A stretch of 64,000 nucleotides of DNA from Rubrivivax sp. (GTDB taxonomy: Bacteria; Pseudomonadota; Gammaproteobacteria; Burkholderiales; Burkholderiaceae_C), in assembly GCA_020248945.1 (NCBI GenBank), contig JADCGQ010000005.1:94482-158481 (forward strand), written 5' to 3'. This document shows, one piece after another, positions 1 through 9,025 of the stretch. The position numbers and the translations under genes were made by a program. The notes beneath the pieces are model-generated. The model saw only the letters and a list, made by a program, of their open reading frames with translations. It was not told the origin of the DNA and ran no database searches. The stretch's first letter is position 1, and each line of letters begins with the position of its first letter.

Positions 1-1
1 G

Positions 2-298
2 GACGGCAAGCTCGGCCTCGAGGAGCTGACCGGCGGCACCTTCTCCATCAGCAACGGCGGCACCTTCGGCAGCATGCTGAGCACGCCCATCATCAACCCG
101 CCGCAGAGCGCCATCCTGGGCGTGCACGCCACGAAGGACCGCGCCGTGGTCGAGAACGGCCAGGTCGTCGTGCGCCCGATCAACTACCTGGCGATGAGCT
201 ACGACCACCGCATCATCGACGGCCGCGAAGCCGTGCTGGGCCTGGTGACGATGAAGGACGCGCTGGAAGACCCGGCCCGCCTGCTCTTCGATATCTGA
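2..298 (+). CDS. odhB: Dihydrolipoyllysine-residue succinyltransferase (2-oxoglutarate dehydrogenase E2), C-terminal fragment
   Basis: This is the 3' end of a gene that begins before the window. The open frame runs from base 2, so the track start at 74 is internal. It encodes the last 98 residues of the E2 acyltransferase core, which transfers the succinyl group from lipoamide to Co[12 protein letters not shown] and the active-site signature [11 protein letters not shown] (His and Asp catalytic) are visible near the C-terminus. lpdA follows after 10 bases, which favours the 2-oxoglutarate complex over pyruvate dehydrogenase, as expected for Burkholderiales odhB-lpdA order. The E1 gene would lie upstream, outside the window. 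Confidence 0.93.
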   Translation, partial: DGKLGLEELTGGTFSISNGGTFGSMLSTPIINPPQSAILGVHATKDRAVVENGQVVVRPINYLAMSYDHRIIDGREAVLGLVTMKDALEDPARLLFDI

Positions 299-308
299 GG
301 CCGGCACG

Positions 309-1739
309 ATGAGCACCAAGAACTTCGACGTCGTCGTCATCGGCGGCGGCCCCGGCGGCTACATCGCGGCCATCCGGGCGGCGCAGCTGGGCTTCAACAC
401 CGCCTGCATCGACGAGTGGAAAAACGACAAGGGCGGCCCGGCCCCGGGCGGCACTTGCACCAACGTCGGCTGCATCCCGAGCAAGGCGCTGCTGCAGAGC
501 TCCGAGCACTACGAGCAGGCGGCGCACCATTTCGCCGACCACGGCATCGGCCTTGACAACCTCAGCATCGACGTCAAGAAGATGCTGGCGCGCAAGGACA
601 CCGTCGTGAAGCAGAACAACGACGGCATCCTGTACCTGTTCAAGAAGAACAAGATCAGCTTCTTCCACGGTCGTGGCTCGTTCGTCAAGGCGGTGGAGGG
701 TGGCTACGAGGTCGCCGTGGCGGGCGCCGCCAACGACACGCTCGTGGGCAAGCAGATCGTCGTGGCCACCGGCAGCAGCGCACGCGCGCTGCCCGGCGTG
801 CCCTTCGACGAAGACAAGATCCTGAGCAACGACGGCGCGCTGCGCGTGGGCGCGGTGCCCAAGAAGCTGGGCCTCATCGGCGCCGGCGTCATCGGCCTGG
901 AGATGGGCTCGGTGTGGCGCCGCCTGGGTGCCGAGGTCACGGTGCTCGAGGGCCTGCCCACCTTCCTGGGCGCGGTCGACGAGCAGATCGCCAAGGAGGC
1001 CCACAAGGCCTTCACGAAGCAGGGCCTGCAGATCCAGCTCGGCGTGAAGGTGGGCGAGATCAAGGCCACCAAGTCGGGCGTCAGCATCGCCTACACCACG
1101 GCCGCCGGCGAAGCGCAGACGCTGGCCGTCGACAAGCTCGTGGTCAGCATCGGCCGCGTGCCCAACACCACCGGCCTGAACGCCGAAGCGGTGGGCCTGA
1201 AGCTCGACGAGCGTGGCGCCATCGTCGTCGACGACGAGTGCCGCACCAACCTGCCCGGCGTGTGGGCCGTGGGCGACGTGGTGCGCGGCCCGATGCTCGC
1301 GCACAAGGCCGAAGAAGAAGGCGTGGCGGTGGCCGAGCGCATCGCCGGCCAGCACGGCCACGTCAACTTCAACACCATCCCCTGGGTCATCTACACCAGC
1401 CCGGAGATCGCCTGGGTCGGCCAGACCGAGCAGCAGCTCAAGGCCGCGGGCCGCGCCTACAAGGCCGGCACCTTCCCGTTCATGGCCAACGGTCGGGCAC
1501 GCGCCTTGGGCGACACCACCGGCATGGTGAAGTTCCTGGCCGATGCGGCGACGGACGAGATCCTCGGCGTGCACATCGTCGGCCCCCAGGCCAGCGAGCT
1601 GATTGCCGAGGCCGTGGTGGCGATGGAGTTCAAGGCCAGCAGCGAGGACATCGCGCGCATCTGCCACGCGCACCCGAGCCTGAGCGAGGCCACCAAGGAA
1701 GCCGCGCTGGCGGTGGACAAGCGGACGCTGAACTTCTGA
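309..1739 (+). CDS. lpdA: Dihydrolipoyl dehydrogenase (E3)
   Basis: A 476-residue flavoprotein that reoxidises dihydrolipoamide on the E2 subunit with NAD+. The N-terminal FAD fold ([17 protein letters not shown]) is followed by the redox-active disulfide motif [13 protein letters not shown] near residue 50. A second Rossmann motif, [13 protein letters not shown], binds NAD. The C-terminal HAHPSLSE carries the catalytic His-Glu pair near residue 455. The length is normal for the family. It lies 10 bases after odhB and 3 bases before the GGDEF gene, so it is surely cotranscribed with both. Confidence 0.97.
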   Translation: MSTKNFDVVVIGGGPGGYIAAIRAAQLGFNTACIDEWKNDKGGPAPGGTCTNVGCIPSKALLQSSEHYEQAAHHFADHGIGLDNLSIDVKKMLARKDTVVKQNNDGILYLFKKNKISFFHGRGSFVKAVEGGYEVAVAGAANDTLVGKQIVVATGSSARALPGVPFDEDKILSNDGALRVGAVPKKLGLIGAGVIGLEMGSVWRRLGAEVTVLEGLPTFLGAVDEQIAKEAHKAFTKQGLQIQLGVKVGEIKATKSGVSIAYTTAAGEAQTLAVDKLVVSIGRVPNTTGLNAEAVGLKLDERGAIVVDDECRTNLPGVWAVGDVVRGPMLAHKAEEEGVAVAERIAGQHGHVNFNTIPWVIYTSPEIAWVGQTEQQLKAAGRAYKAGTFPFMANGRARALGDTTGMVKFLADAATDEILGVHIVGPQASELIAEAVVAMEFKASSEDIARICHAHPSLSEATKEAALAVDKRTLNF

Positions 1740-1742
1740 GCC

Positions 1743-3404
1743 ATGCCTTACGGCGGCGCTGACGACACCCGCGCGACGTCCGAGCTGCCCGCCGCGCTGC
1801 TGGAGGCGCGGCGGCGCAATGCGGCCGCGCAGTTCCGGCAGGCCTGGGTCCTGGCGGCACCGGTGTTTCCGCAGGCCCGTGATCGCGCCGACTGGTTGGT
1901 GGCCGCCGAAGCGGCGCTGCTGCTGGCCCGGGCCAGCGGCAACCTGCGCGACCAGGCCGAGGCGCTGCGCTGGGTGCACGAGGCCATGCAGGCCGCCGCC
2001 GCGGCCAGCCGCGCCGACCTGGTGTGCGCCGCCTGGATCGAGGCGGCCCGGACCCACGCGCGCGACGAAGACGGCGCCTCCGCGCAGCGGGCCATCGACG
2101 AGGCGCTGGCCCTGGTGCCTCAGCTGGCCTCGGCCGAGGCCATCGAGTCCGCCTACAGCGGCCTCACCGCCGTCTACAGCGAGCTCGGGCTCACGAGCCT
2201 GGCCGTGGCCTGTGGCCGGCATGCTCTGGAGTACGCCGAGCTCAGCCACGAGGTCGCGCGCGTCTGCATGGCACGCACGAACTTCCTCATCATCGGTGCC
2301 GTGGCCTGCGAGCAGGCGCTGGAGCCCGATCCCCCCCTGGCGCAGCGGCTGCTGGCCGAGCTGAGGCCGCAGCTCGAGCGGCTGCGCCACGAGGTGCCGC
2401 AGGTCGGCACGCCGCTGGCGCAGGCGCGCCTGCTGCGCGTGGCCGGCGCGCTGGCGGTGTGCGAGGAGCGCTGGGCCGAGGCCGCCGATGACTTCACGCA
2501 GCTCACCGCGTACGCGGGCCATCTGCCGCCGCAGCTGCTGAACTCGGCGTGGATCGAACTCGGGCTTGTGCTGCGCCGCCTGGGCCAGCACGAGGCCGCG
2601 TTGCACAGCGGCCGCCAGGCCGAGGCCTGCAACCCGGTGCCACACGCGCCGCGCCGCTGGGTGGACCTGCGGCGGCTGGCGCTCATCCGGGATCTCACCG
2701 GCGAGTCCCAGGAGGCGTTCGCGCTGCTTCGCCGCAGTCAGGATCGCCGCCACCACATCGTCATGTCGGCGCTGGAGTCACGGGCCGACATGCTCAGCGC
2801 GCGGCTGGACGAGCAATCGCTGCGGCTGGAGAACGAGGGCCTGCGCCGATCCAACGCGAGCCTGCGCGCCAGCGTGGCCGACATCGCGCGCCTGGCCGAG
2901 ACCGACCCCCTGACCGGCCTGCTCAACCGCCGCGGCCTCGAGGCGGCCTGGGCCGGGCTCGCGGGGCCCGAGGGCCAGCAGCGCCTGCTGGGCATGGTGG
3001 ACATCGACCACTTCAAGCAGGTCAATGACCGCCACTCGCACATCGTCGGCGACGCTGTGCTGCGGCAGGTGGCCCGGCTGATGAGCCACGAGCTGCGCGG
3101 CAGCGACCGCATGGCCCGCTACGGCGGCGAGGAGTTCGCCGCGCTCGTGGTGGGCGCCGACCCCGTGGCGGGCACCCCGGTGTTCGAGCGCCTGCGGCGC
3201 GTTGTCGAGCAGCACGACTGGTCGCGCATCGCACCCGGGCTGCGGCTGAGCATCAGCATCGGCGTGGTGCGCGTGGCGCGCGGCGAGTCCCTCGAGGCGG
3301 CGGCGGCCCGCGCCGACAAGCTGCTCTACCTGGCCAAGGCCGCGGGGCGCAACCGGGTGCTCGTCGACGAGGGCCCCGGACCCGGCGCGGAGGCGCTGGC
3401 ATGA
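1743..3404 (+). CDS. Diguanylate cyclase (GGDEF) with helical/TPR-like N-terminal domain
   Basis: A 553-residue protein predicted to make cyclic di-GMP from two GTP. The C-terminal GGDEF domain starts at DPLTGLLNRRG (about residue 387) and has the active-site motif RYGGEEF near 460. An RxxD inhibitory-site sequence (RGSD) lies exactly five residues before it, so product inhibition is likely. Residues 1-350 are Ala/Leu-rich helices resembling TPR repeats, followed by a short coiled-coil linker. No membrane segment is seen, so it is probably cytosolic. The ATG lies 3 bases after the lpdA stop, and the gene overlaps zapE by ATGA. The input signal is unknown. Confidence 0.9.
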   Translation: MPYGGADDTRATSELPAALLEARRRNAAAQFRQAWVLAAPVFPQARDRADWLVAAEAALLLARASGNLRDQAEALRWVHEAMQAAAAASRADLVCAAWIEAARTHARDEDGASAQRAIDEALALVPQLASAEAIESAYSGLTAVYSELGLTSLAVACGRHALEYAELSHEVARVCMARTNFLIIGAVACEQALEPDPPLAQRLLAELRPQLERLRHEVPQVGTPLAQARLLRVAGALAVCEERWAEAADDFTQLTAYAGHLPPQLLNSAWIELGLVLRRLGQHEAALHSGRQAEACNPVPHAPRRWVDLRRLALIRDLTGESQEAFALLRRSQDRRHHIVMSALESRADMLSARLDEQSLRLENEGLRRSNASLRASVADIARLAETDPLTGLLNRRGLEAAWAGLAGPEGQQRLLGMVDIDHFKQVNDRHSHIVGDAVLRQVARLMSHELRGSDRMARYGGEEFAALVVGADPVAGTPVFERLRRVVEQHDWSRIAPGLRLSISIGVVRVARGESLEAAAARADKLLYLAKAAGRNRVLVDEGPGPGAEALA

Positions 3405-4501
3405 GCGCGGTGGCTGCGCTCTACCAGCGCCAGCTCGCCGAACGCGGCTACCAGTCCGACGAGGCGCAGCTGCACGCCGTGGCCGCGCTGTCGCGCTGCG
3501 AGCGCGAATGGGCCGACTACAAGGCCCGCCGCGGCAACCCACTCACCAAGCTGCTGCTGCGCCCGCCCATCCCGCGTGGCGTGTACATGTGGGGTGGGGT
3601 GGGGCGCGGCAAGAGCTTCCTGATGGACTGCTTCTTCCAGGCCGTGCCCTTGACGCGCAAGACGCGGCTGCACTTCCACGAGTTCATGCGCGAGGTGCAC
3701 CGCGAGCTGCAAGACCTGAAGGGCACCGCCGACCCGCTCGACGAACTCGGCCGCCGCATCGCGCGCCGCTTCCGCCTGATCTGCTTCGACGAGTTCCACG
3801 TCGCCGACGTCACTGACGCGATGATCCTGCACCGGCTGCTGGCCGCGCTGTTCGACAACCGCGTGAGCATCATCGCGACCAGCAACTTCCACCCCGACGG
3901 CCTGTACCCCAACGGCTTGCACCGCGACCGCATCCTGCCCGCCATCGAGCTGCTGAAGGCCAAGATGGAGGTCGTCAACGTCGACGCCGGCAACGACTAC
4001 CGCCAGCGCACGCTCGAAAAGCTGCCGATGCTGCACACGCCGCTGGGCCCGCAGGCCGACGCGGCGCTGGAGGCGGCCTTCGAAGGCCTGCGCGAGGCGC
4101 AGGATGAGCCGCCCGTGCTGAACATCGAGCACCGCGAGATCCGCGCCGTGCGCCGCGCCGGTGGCGTGGTGTGGTTCGACTTCCGCACGCTGTGCGGCGG
4201 GCCGCGATCGCAGAACGACTACCTCGAGCTCGCCAGCCGCTTCCACACCGTGCTGCTGGGCAGTGTGCCGCAGATGCCGCCGCGGCTGGCCAGCGAGGCG
4301 CGGCGCTTCACCTGGCTGGTCGACGTGCTTTACGACCGTCGCGTGAAGCTGATCCTCTCCACCGCCGTGCCACCCGAGCAGCTGTACACCGAAGGCCCGC
4401 TCGCGCACGAGTTCCCGCGCACCGTGTCTCGACTGGCCGAGATGCAGTCGGCCGAGTACCTGGCCGAGGCGCGGCGCACGGTCGACACCTCGCTGACCTG
4501 A
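3401..4501 (+). CDS. zapE: Cell division protein ZapE (AFG1-like ATPase)
   Basis: A 366-residue AAA-type ATPase of the AFG1/ZapE family. In E. coli ZapE associates with the Z-ring and is needed for division under some stresses. The P-loop GGVGRGKSFLMD is near residue 65, and the Walker B-like segment LICFDEFHVADV is near residue 126. The sensor-like IIATSNFHPDGLY follows. The start ATG overlaps the upstream GGDEF stop (ATGA), indicating translational coupling. In many Burkholderiales zapE directly follows lpdA; here one gene intervenes. Confidence 0.94.
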   Translation: MSAVAALYQRQLAERGYQSDEAQLHAVAALSRCEREWADYKARRGNPLTKLLLRPPIPRGVYMWGGVGRGKSFLMDCFFQAVPLTRKTRLHFHEFMREVHRELQDLKGTADPLDELGRRIARRFRLICFDEFHVADVTDAMILHRLLAALFDNRVSIIATSNFHPDGLYPNGLHRDRILPAIELLKAKMEVVNVDAGNDYRQRTLEKLPMLHTPLGPQADAALEAAFEGLREAQDEPPVLNIEHREIRAVRRAGGVVWFDFRTLCGGPRSQNDYLELASRFHTVLLGSVPQMPPRLASEARRFTWLVDVLYDRRVKLILSTAVPPEQLYTEGPLAHEFPRTVSRLAEMQSAEYLAEARRTVDTSLT

Positions 4502-5127
4502 TGGCCTGCCTGCGCCCTTTGTTCATGTGGATCGCGCTGGCCCTGGCGGCCGCAGTGCCCCCTGTCCAGGCCGACGATGCTCGTCAGCGCCTGGTGGCCG
4601 AGCGCGCGGCGCTGCAGCAGCGCTTCGCTGCCGAGGAGCGCGCCTGCGCCGATCGATTTGCCGTCACGGCCTGCATCGACGAGGTGCGCTCGCGCCAGCG
4701 CGCCGCACTCGCGCCGCTGCGCGAGCAGGAACTGCGCATCGACGAGGTCGAGCGCCAGCGCCGGGCCGACGAGCGGCGCGCCGCGGTGGCCCAGAAACAG
4801 GCCGATGTGGCCCGCCGGCCGCTGCCACCGCCGGCGCCGGAGCTGCGCCTGCGCGAACCTGCCGTTGCCGCGAGCGCCGCGCAGGCGGCGCCGGCCGGCA
4901 CCGGGCCACCGCGCCGAGCCGTGGCGCCCTCGCGTGATGCGGCGGCCGAATCCGCCGAGGCGGCCCAAAGAGCCCGCAGCCTGCAGGAGGCGCGCGAACG
5001 TGCCGAGGCTGCCGAAGCCCGCATCCGCGAGCGACGGGCGCGCCAGAAGGAAGCCCTGGCCGCCAAGGGGCGGCAGCCCGACAGCCTGCCCAGGCCCGGC
5101 GCCACCGCGTCGGCGCCTGCGCGCTGA
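4501..5127 (+). CDS. Secreted/periplasmic charged coiled-coil protein of unknown function
   Basis: A 208-residue protein I do not recognise by name. The start ATG shares a base with the zapE stop (TGATG); the track start at 4171 runs antisense-like through zapE in another frame and is rejected. Residues 1-25 form a signal peptide ending around VQADD. The mature part is rich in Arg, Ala and Glu and predicts long charged helices broken by a Pro-rich stretch (PLPPPAPE). Two cysteines, in ACADRF and TACIDE, could form a disulfide. The position suggests cotranscription with zapE, but no function can be assigned. Confidence 0.75.
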   Translation: MACLRPLFMWIALALAAAVPPVQADDARQRLVAERAALQQRFAAEERACADRFAVTACIDEVRSRQRAALAPLREQELRIDEVERQRRADERRAAVAQKQADVARRPLPPPAPELRLREPAVAASAAQAAPAGTGPPRRAVAPSRDAAAESAEAAQRARSLQEARERAEAAEARIRERRARQKEALAAKGRQPDSLPRPGATASAPAR

Positions 5128-5140
5128 GGCCGCGCCGCGC

Positions 5141-5908
5141 CTACTTCAGCGGGTCGACGCGGGCCAGCGCCAGCGAGAGGTTGTCGCCGCCGCCGCGCGC
5201 GCGCTGGCGGGCCTTGGAGATGAGCATCTCGCTTGCCTCGCGCGGGGGCAGGGCGTGCAGGATGGCGCCGATCTCCTTGGGCGTGAAGTAGTGCCACAAG
5301 CCGTCGGAGCAGGCGATGAGGCTGTCGCCGAACTCCAGCTTCTCGATGTGCCACAGCGCGATCGGCGGGTCGGCATGGGTGCCCAGGCAGCCGGTGAGCA
5401 GGTTGCTCTGCGGGTGCGTGTTGGCGGCGTCTTCGCTGATCTTGCCTTCGTCGATGAGGCGCTGCACGAAGCTGTGGTCGATGGTGCGGCGCATCATCTC
5501 GGCACCGCGGAAGTGGTACACGCGCGAATCGCCGGCATGGATGACGTGGCATTCCATGTTCGGGCTCACGTGGTACGCCGCCAGCGTGCTGTGCGGCTCT
5601 TCTTCGGAGGTGATGGCGGTGAGCTTGATCATCAGGTGCGACTCGGTCACCACCTGCTTGAGCATCTCGCCGGCGTCGTCTTCCAGCGGGGCGAAGCGCT
5701 CGTAGATCTGGCGTGCCGTCAGTCGCACCTGGTCGGCCGCCTTGCGGCCACCGCTCTTGCCGCCCATGCCGTCGGCCACGATGGCCATGACCGAGCCCTG
5801 CGTTCGCGGGTGCGGGATCACCTCGACCTGGTCCTGCTGGTAAGCGCGGTCGCCGCGGTGCAAGCCCGTGGCGGCGCTGAAACGGAACGGAACGGTCGTG
5901 ATGGCCAT
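5141..5908 (-). CDS. PP2C-family serine/threonine protein phosphatase
   Basis: A 255-residue metal-dependent phosphatase. Typical PP2C motifs are present: RAYQQDQV (the usual RxxNQD region, here with Gln in place of Asn), VADGMGG with metal-binding Asp and Gly, HAGDSRVYHF, CSDGLW, and GGGDNLSLAL at the C-terminus. The start ATG at 5908 gives MAITTV; the track's 911-residue version reads far upstream over the antisense of the helicase gene and is rejected. It is convergent with the secreted-protein gene, leaving 13 bases between the stops. No partner kinase gene is visible in the window, so the substrate is unknown. Confidence 0.9.
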   Translation of the reverse strand: MAITTVPFRFSAATGLHRGDRAYQQDQVEVIPHPRTQGSVMAIVADGMGGKSGGRKAADQVRLTARQIYERFAPLEDDAGEMLKQVVTESHLMIKLTAITSEEEPHSTLAAYHVSPNMECHVIHAGDSRVYHFRGAEMMRRTIDHSFVQRLIDEGKISEDAANTHPQSNLLTGCLGTHADPPIALWHIEKLEFGDSLIACSDGLWHYFTPKEIGAILHALPPREASEMLISKARQRARGGGDNLSLALARVDPLK

Positions 5909-5963
5909 GCGGGAAATATAAACTCGTGCTGCTCGACGCCACCGGCGATTCACCGGCGATTCG

Positions 5964-6164
5964 ATGGACCAGAACCTGCATTCCCCACAGCGCCTGCTGA
6001 TCGAACTGCGCATCGAGCACGCCGATCTCGACGACCTCATCGACGCCCGCGGTGTCGTGCCGGTCGACGAGCTCGCGGTGCGCCGCCTCAAGAAGCGCCG
6101 GCTGTTGCTGCGCGACCAGATCGCGCGCCTGGAGGCCGAGCTCGACCCGCCGGAGCCGGCCTGA
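5964..6164 (+). CDS. DUF465/YdcH-like small helical protein
   Basis: A 66-residue protein with the hallmarks of the DUF465 (YdcH) family: an N-terminal helix with LRIEHADLDDLID and a second helix with AVRRLKKRRLLLRDQIARLE. These peptides form a helical hairpin, and their role is unknown. It is divergent from the PP2C gene, with 55 bases between them that must hold both promoters. Its stop codon TGA overlaps the likely start of the DinG-like helicase, so the two genes are probably translated together. Confidence 0.8.
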   Translation: MDQNLHSPQRLLIELRIEHADLDDLIDARGVVPVDELAVRRLKKRRLLLRDQIARLEAELDPPEPA

Positions 6165-8122
6165 GCGCCGATCTCGTCAGCGCCGTCGCGCAGGCCTTCG
6201 CGGGCGATGGCCCGCTGGCGCGCCAGGTCGGCGGCTTCATGCCGCGGCCGCAGCAGGACCGCCTGGCGCTGCGCATCGCCGAAGCCATCGACTCGCGCGA
6301 GGCCCTGGTGGCCGAAGCCGGCACCGGCGTCGGCAAGACCTTCGCCTACCTCGTGCCGCTGCTGCTGAGCGGGCGCCGGGCGCTCGTCAGCACCGCCACC
6401 AAGAGCCTGCAGGACCAGCTGTTCCTGCGCGACCTGCCCAAGCTGTGTGACGTGCTCGGCCTGCCCACCCGGCTGGCTTTGCTCAAGGGGCGCGCGAGCT
6501 ATCTGTGCCGCTGGCGGCTGCAGCAGGCGCAGCACGGGGCGCAGCTGCCCGATCGCTTTGCCGTGCGCGCGCTGCAGCGCGTGGCCGTCTGGGCCCAGGG
6601 CACGGCCACGGGCGACCTGGCCGAGATCGAAGGCCTGGACGAACGCTCGCCAGTGATCCCGCTCGTCACCAGCACGCGCGACAACTGCCTCGGCACCGAT
6701 TGCCCCGAGTACCGCGCCTGCCACGTGATGCAGGCGCGGCGCGAGGCGATGGCCGCCGATGTCGTCGTCGTCAACCACCACCTGTTCTTTGCCGACCTCA
6801 CGCTGCGCGACAGTGGCGTGGCCGAGCTGCTGCCCACGGTGGACGTGGCGGTGTTCGACGAGGCCCATCAGCTCGTCGAGGCCGGCGTGCAGTTCCTGGG
6901 CACGCAGCTGGCCAGCGGTGTGGCGCTGGAGCTGGCGCGTGACGCGCTGGCTGCCGGCCTGCAGCACGCCCGCGGCCTGCTGCCCTGGGCCGATCTGCAG
7001 GCCGCGCTGGAGCGCGCAGCACGCGAGCTGCGCCTGGCGGCAGCCGGCCCGCTGCGGGGCGACTCGGCCGGGCGCGGCGTGATCAAGCGCCGCTGGGAAG
7101 ACTGCGAATCGGCCCTGGCCGGGGCCCTGCCGGCGCTGGCCGATGCCGCACGCGAGCTGGCCGACGCGCTGGCCTCGGTGGCCGAGACGGCGCCCGACTT
7201 TCCGCGCCTGGAGCAGCGGGCGCGCACGTTGGCTGCCCTGGCCGGGCACTTCGGCGAAGAAGCCGAGTCGGGCCACGTGCGCTGGGTCGATGTCACGCCG
7301 CACCAGGCGCGGCTCGTGGAGTCGCCGCTGGACATCCGCGAGATGATGCAGGGCCAGCGCGCGAGCGCACCGAAGGCCTGGGTCTTCACCTCGGCGACGC
7401 TGGGCGACGACGACGCGCTGAGCTGGTTCACGCGTCGCGCCGGGCTCGAAGACGCCGGCACGCTGCGGGTCGGCAGCCCCTTCGACTACGCCGCGAACGC
7501 CCGCGTCTGGGTGCCGCAGCGCTTTCCGCTGCCCAATGCACAAGCCCACCCGGCGGCCGTGGGCGCCCTGGCGGGCCGGCTGGCGCGGGCGCTGGGCGGC
7601 CGTTGCTTCGTGCTCACCACCACCTTGCGCGTGCTGCCGCTGGTGGCCGAGGCGCTGGCCGCCGCGGCGCCGGAGCTGACCTTGCTGGTGCAGGGCAGCG
7701 AGCCGCGCCGCGCGCTGCTGCAGCGCTTTGGCGACGGCCGCGGCGCCGTGCTCGTGGGCTCTGCCAGCTTCTGGGAGGGTATCGACATGCCCGGCGACGC
7801 GCTGCAGTGCGTCTTGATCGACAAGCTGCCGTTCCCGCCCCCGGGCGACCCGTTGGTGGAGGCGCGTGTGAAGCAACTGCGCGACGAGGGCCGCAACCCC
7901 TTCGACGACTACTTCGTAGCCGAGGCGGCGGTGTCGCTGAAGCAGGGCGCCGGCCGCTTGATCCGCACCGAAACCGACCGGGGACTGCTGGTGCTGTGCG
8001 ATCCGCGCCTGGCGCAGATGCGTTACGGTCGCCGCCTGCTGGCCGCGTTGCCGCCGATGGGACAGTTGCCCGACGAGGCGGCGGCGCTGGACTGGCTGGC
8101 CGAGCTGGCCTCAGCTCATTGA
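6161..8122 (+). CDS. DinG/YoaA-type ATP-dependent DNA helicase
   Basis: An XPD-like superfamily 2 helicase of about 653 residues. It shows Walker A EAGTGVGKTFAYLVP, the DEAH box VFDEAHQLVEAG, and iron-sulfur cluster cysteines in RASYLC and NCLGTDCPEYRAC. The arginine-finger motif QGAGRLIRTE follows near the C-terminus. It probably unwinds DNA or R-loops during repair. The start is uncertain. No in-frame ATG, GTG or TTG exists between the upstream gene and residue 27, and conserved family sequence (SADLVSAVAQAF) precedes the first ATG at 6239. I therefore take CTG at 6161, overlapping the DUF465 stop. Confidence 0.88.
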   Translation: MSADLVSAVAQAFAGDGPLARQVGGFMPRPQQDRLALRIAEAIDSREALVAEAGTGVGKTFAYLVPLLLSGRRALVSTATKSLQDQLFLRDLPKLCDVLGLPTRLALLKGRASYLCRWRLQQAQHGAQLPDRFAVRALQRVAVWAQGTATGDLAEIEGLDERSPVIPLVTSTRDNCLGTDCPEYRACHVMQARREAMAADVVVVNHHLFFADLTLRDSGVAELLPTVDVAVFDEAHQLVEAGVQFLGTQLASGVALELARDALAAGLQHARGLLPWADLQAALERAARELRLAAAGPLRGDSAGRGVIKRRWEDCESALAGALPALADAARELADALASVAETAPDFPRLEQRARTLAALAGHFGEEAESGHVRWVDVTPHQARLVESPLDIREMMQGQRASAPKAWVFTSATLGDDDALSWFTRRAGLEDAGTLRVGSPFDYAANARVWVPQRFPLPNAQAHPAAVGALAGRLARALGGRCFVLTTTLRVLPLVAEALAAAAPELTLLVQGSEPRRALLQRFGDGRGAVLVGSASFWEGIDMPGDALQCVLIDKLPFPPPGDPLVEARVKQLRDEGRNPFDDYFVAEAAVSLKQGAGRLIRTETDRGLLVLCDPRLAQMRYGRRLLAALPPMGQLPDEAAALDWLAELASAH

Positions 8123-8136
8123 GATCGGCGCGTCGG

Positions 8137-8152
8137 GCCCGGCAAGCCGGGC
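8137..8152. terminator. GC-rich hairpin between convergent helicase and bamD genes
   Basis: GCCCGGC-AA-GCCGGGC is a perfect inverted repeat located in the 43-base gap between two convergent stop codons. It could terminate transcription from both sides, but no clear U-tract follows on either strand. Confidence 0.35.
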
Positions 8153-8165
8153 GCCGCTGCGCCCG

Positions 8166-9011
8166 TCACCAGAGCTTCCACCAGGCCTTGCCCGATTCGC
8201 GGGCCAGGAAGCCCCGGCTGAGGAACTCGCTGTTGGGGAAGTTCTGCTTCAGCACCCGTTCTGTGGCATCGCGCAGCGAGGTCATCTGCAGCTTCTCGTA
8301 GCTCTGCATCAGGATGAACAGCGCTTCTTCGGCGGCCGGCGCCTGCTGGTACTCGGTCACCGCCACCTGGGCGCGGTTGACCGCGGCGAGGTAGGCGCCA
8401 CGGCGGAAGTAGTAGCGCGCCACGTGCACCTCATGCGCGGCCAGCGTGTGCAGGATGTGGTTCATGCGCAGCCGTGAATCGGCCGCGTAGCGCGACTGCG
8501 GGAACTGGTCGATCAGCTGCTTGAAGGCCTGCCAGGCGTCGCGCGCGGCGCGCTGGTCGCGTTCTGAGATGTCCTGGCTGGCGATGCGGCCGATGAGCCC
8601 GAGGTCGTCGTTGAAGTTGATCACACCCTTCAGGTAGAAGGCGTAGTCGAGCGCCGGGCTGCTGGGGTTGAGCTTGATGAAGCGGTCGATCGTCGACAGC
8701 GCCGTGGCCTTCTCACCCGAGCGCCAGTTGGCGTAGGCCAGGTCGAGCAGCGCTTGCTGCGCCAGCAGCGAACCGGCCGCGAGGCCCTCGATGCGGCCCA
8801 GCAACTGGATGGCGCGGTCGAAGGCGCCGGCTTCCATGTCGTCGCGGGCCTCGCGGTACAGACGCTCGGCCTGCGCAGCGGGGGTGATGGTCGGGTCGGG
8901 TGTCGATCCGCAGGCGGCCAGCAAGGCCACCAGCGCGACAATCGATGCCTTGCGCACCGCCGGGCTGATTCGCGTCTTCCACACAGTGTCTGTCTCGATC
9001 GCCCGGTCCAT
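8166..9011 (-). CDS. bamD: Outer membrane assembly lipoprotein BamD
   Basis: A 281-residue lipoprotein component of the BAM complex, which inserts beta-barrel proteins into the outer membrane. The lipobox LLAACGS is near residue 30 after a hydrophobic stretch. The mature part has TPR-like repeats (LYREARDDMEAG, YANWRSGEKATALS) and the conserved segment QLIDQFPQSRYAADS. The start at 9011 (MDRAIE) is preferred over the track's longer start, which would overlap rluD. It is divergent from rluD, as in many Burkholderiales. bamA and bamB are elsewhere in this window. Confidence 0.94.
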   Translation of the reverse strand: MDRAIETDTVWKTRISPAVRKASIVALVALLAACGSTPDPTITPAAQAERLYREARDDMEAGAFDRAIQLLGRIEGLAAGSLLAQQALLDLAYANWRSGEKATALSTIDRFIKLNPSSPALDYAFYLKGVINFNDDLGLIGRIASQDISERDQRAARDAWQAFKQLIDQFPQSRYAADSRLRMNHILHTLAAHEVHVARYYFRRGAYLAAVNRAQVAVTEYQQAPAAEEALFILMQSYEKLQMTSLRDATERVLKQNFPNSEFLSRGFLARESGKAWWKLW

Positions 9012-9025
9012 GAACAAAACGGCGG

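Noticed and set aside
213-2756. 847-residue minus-strand ORF
   Set aside because: Lies antisense to lpdA and the GGDEF gene, with no recognisable motif and the Arg/His/Gln-rich composition of a high-GC shadow frame.
5909-7876. Upstream part of the 911-residue minus-strand ORF containing the PP2C phosphatase
   Set aside because: Only the last 255 residues match PP2C; the rest is antisense to the helicase.
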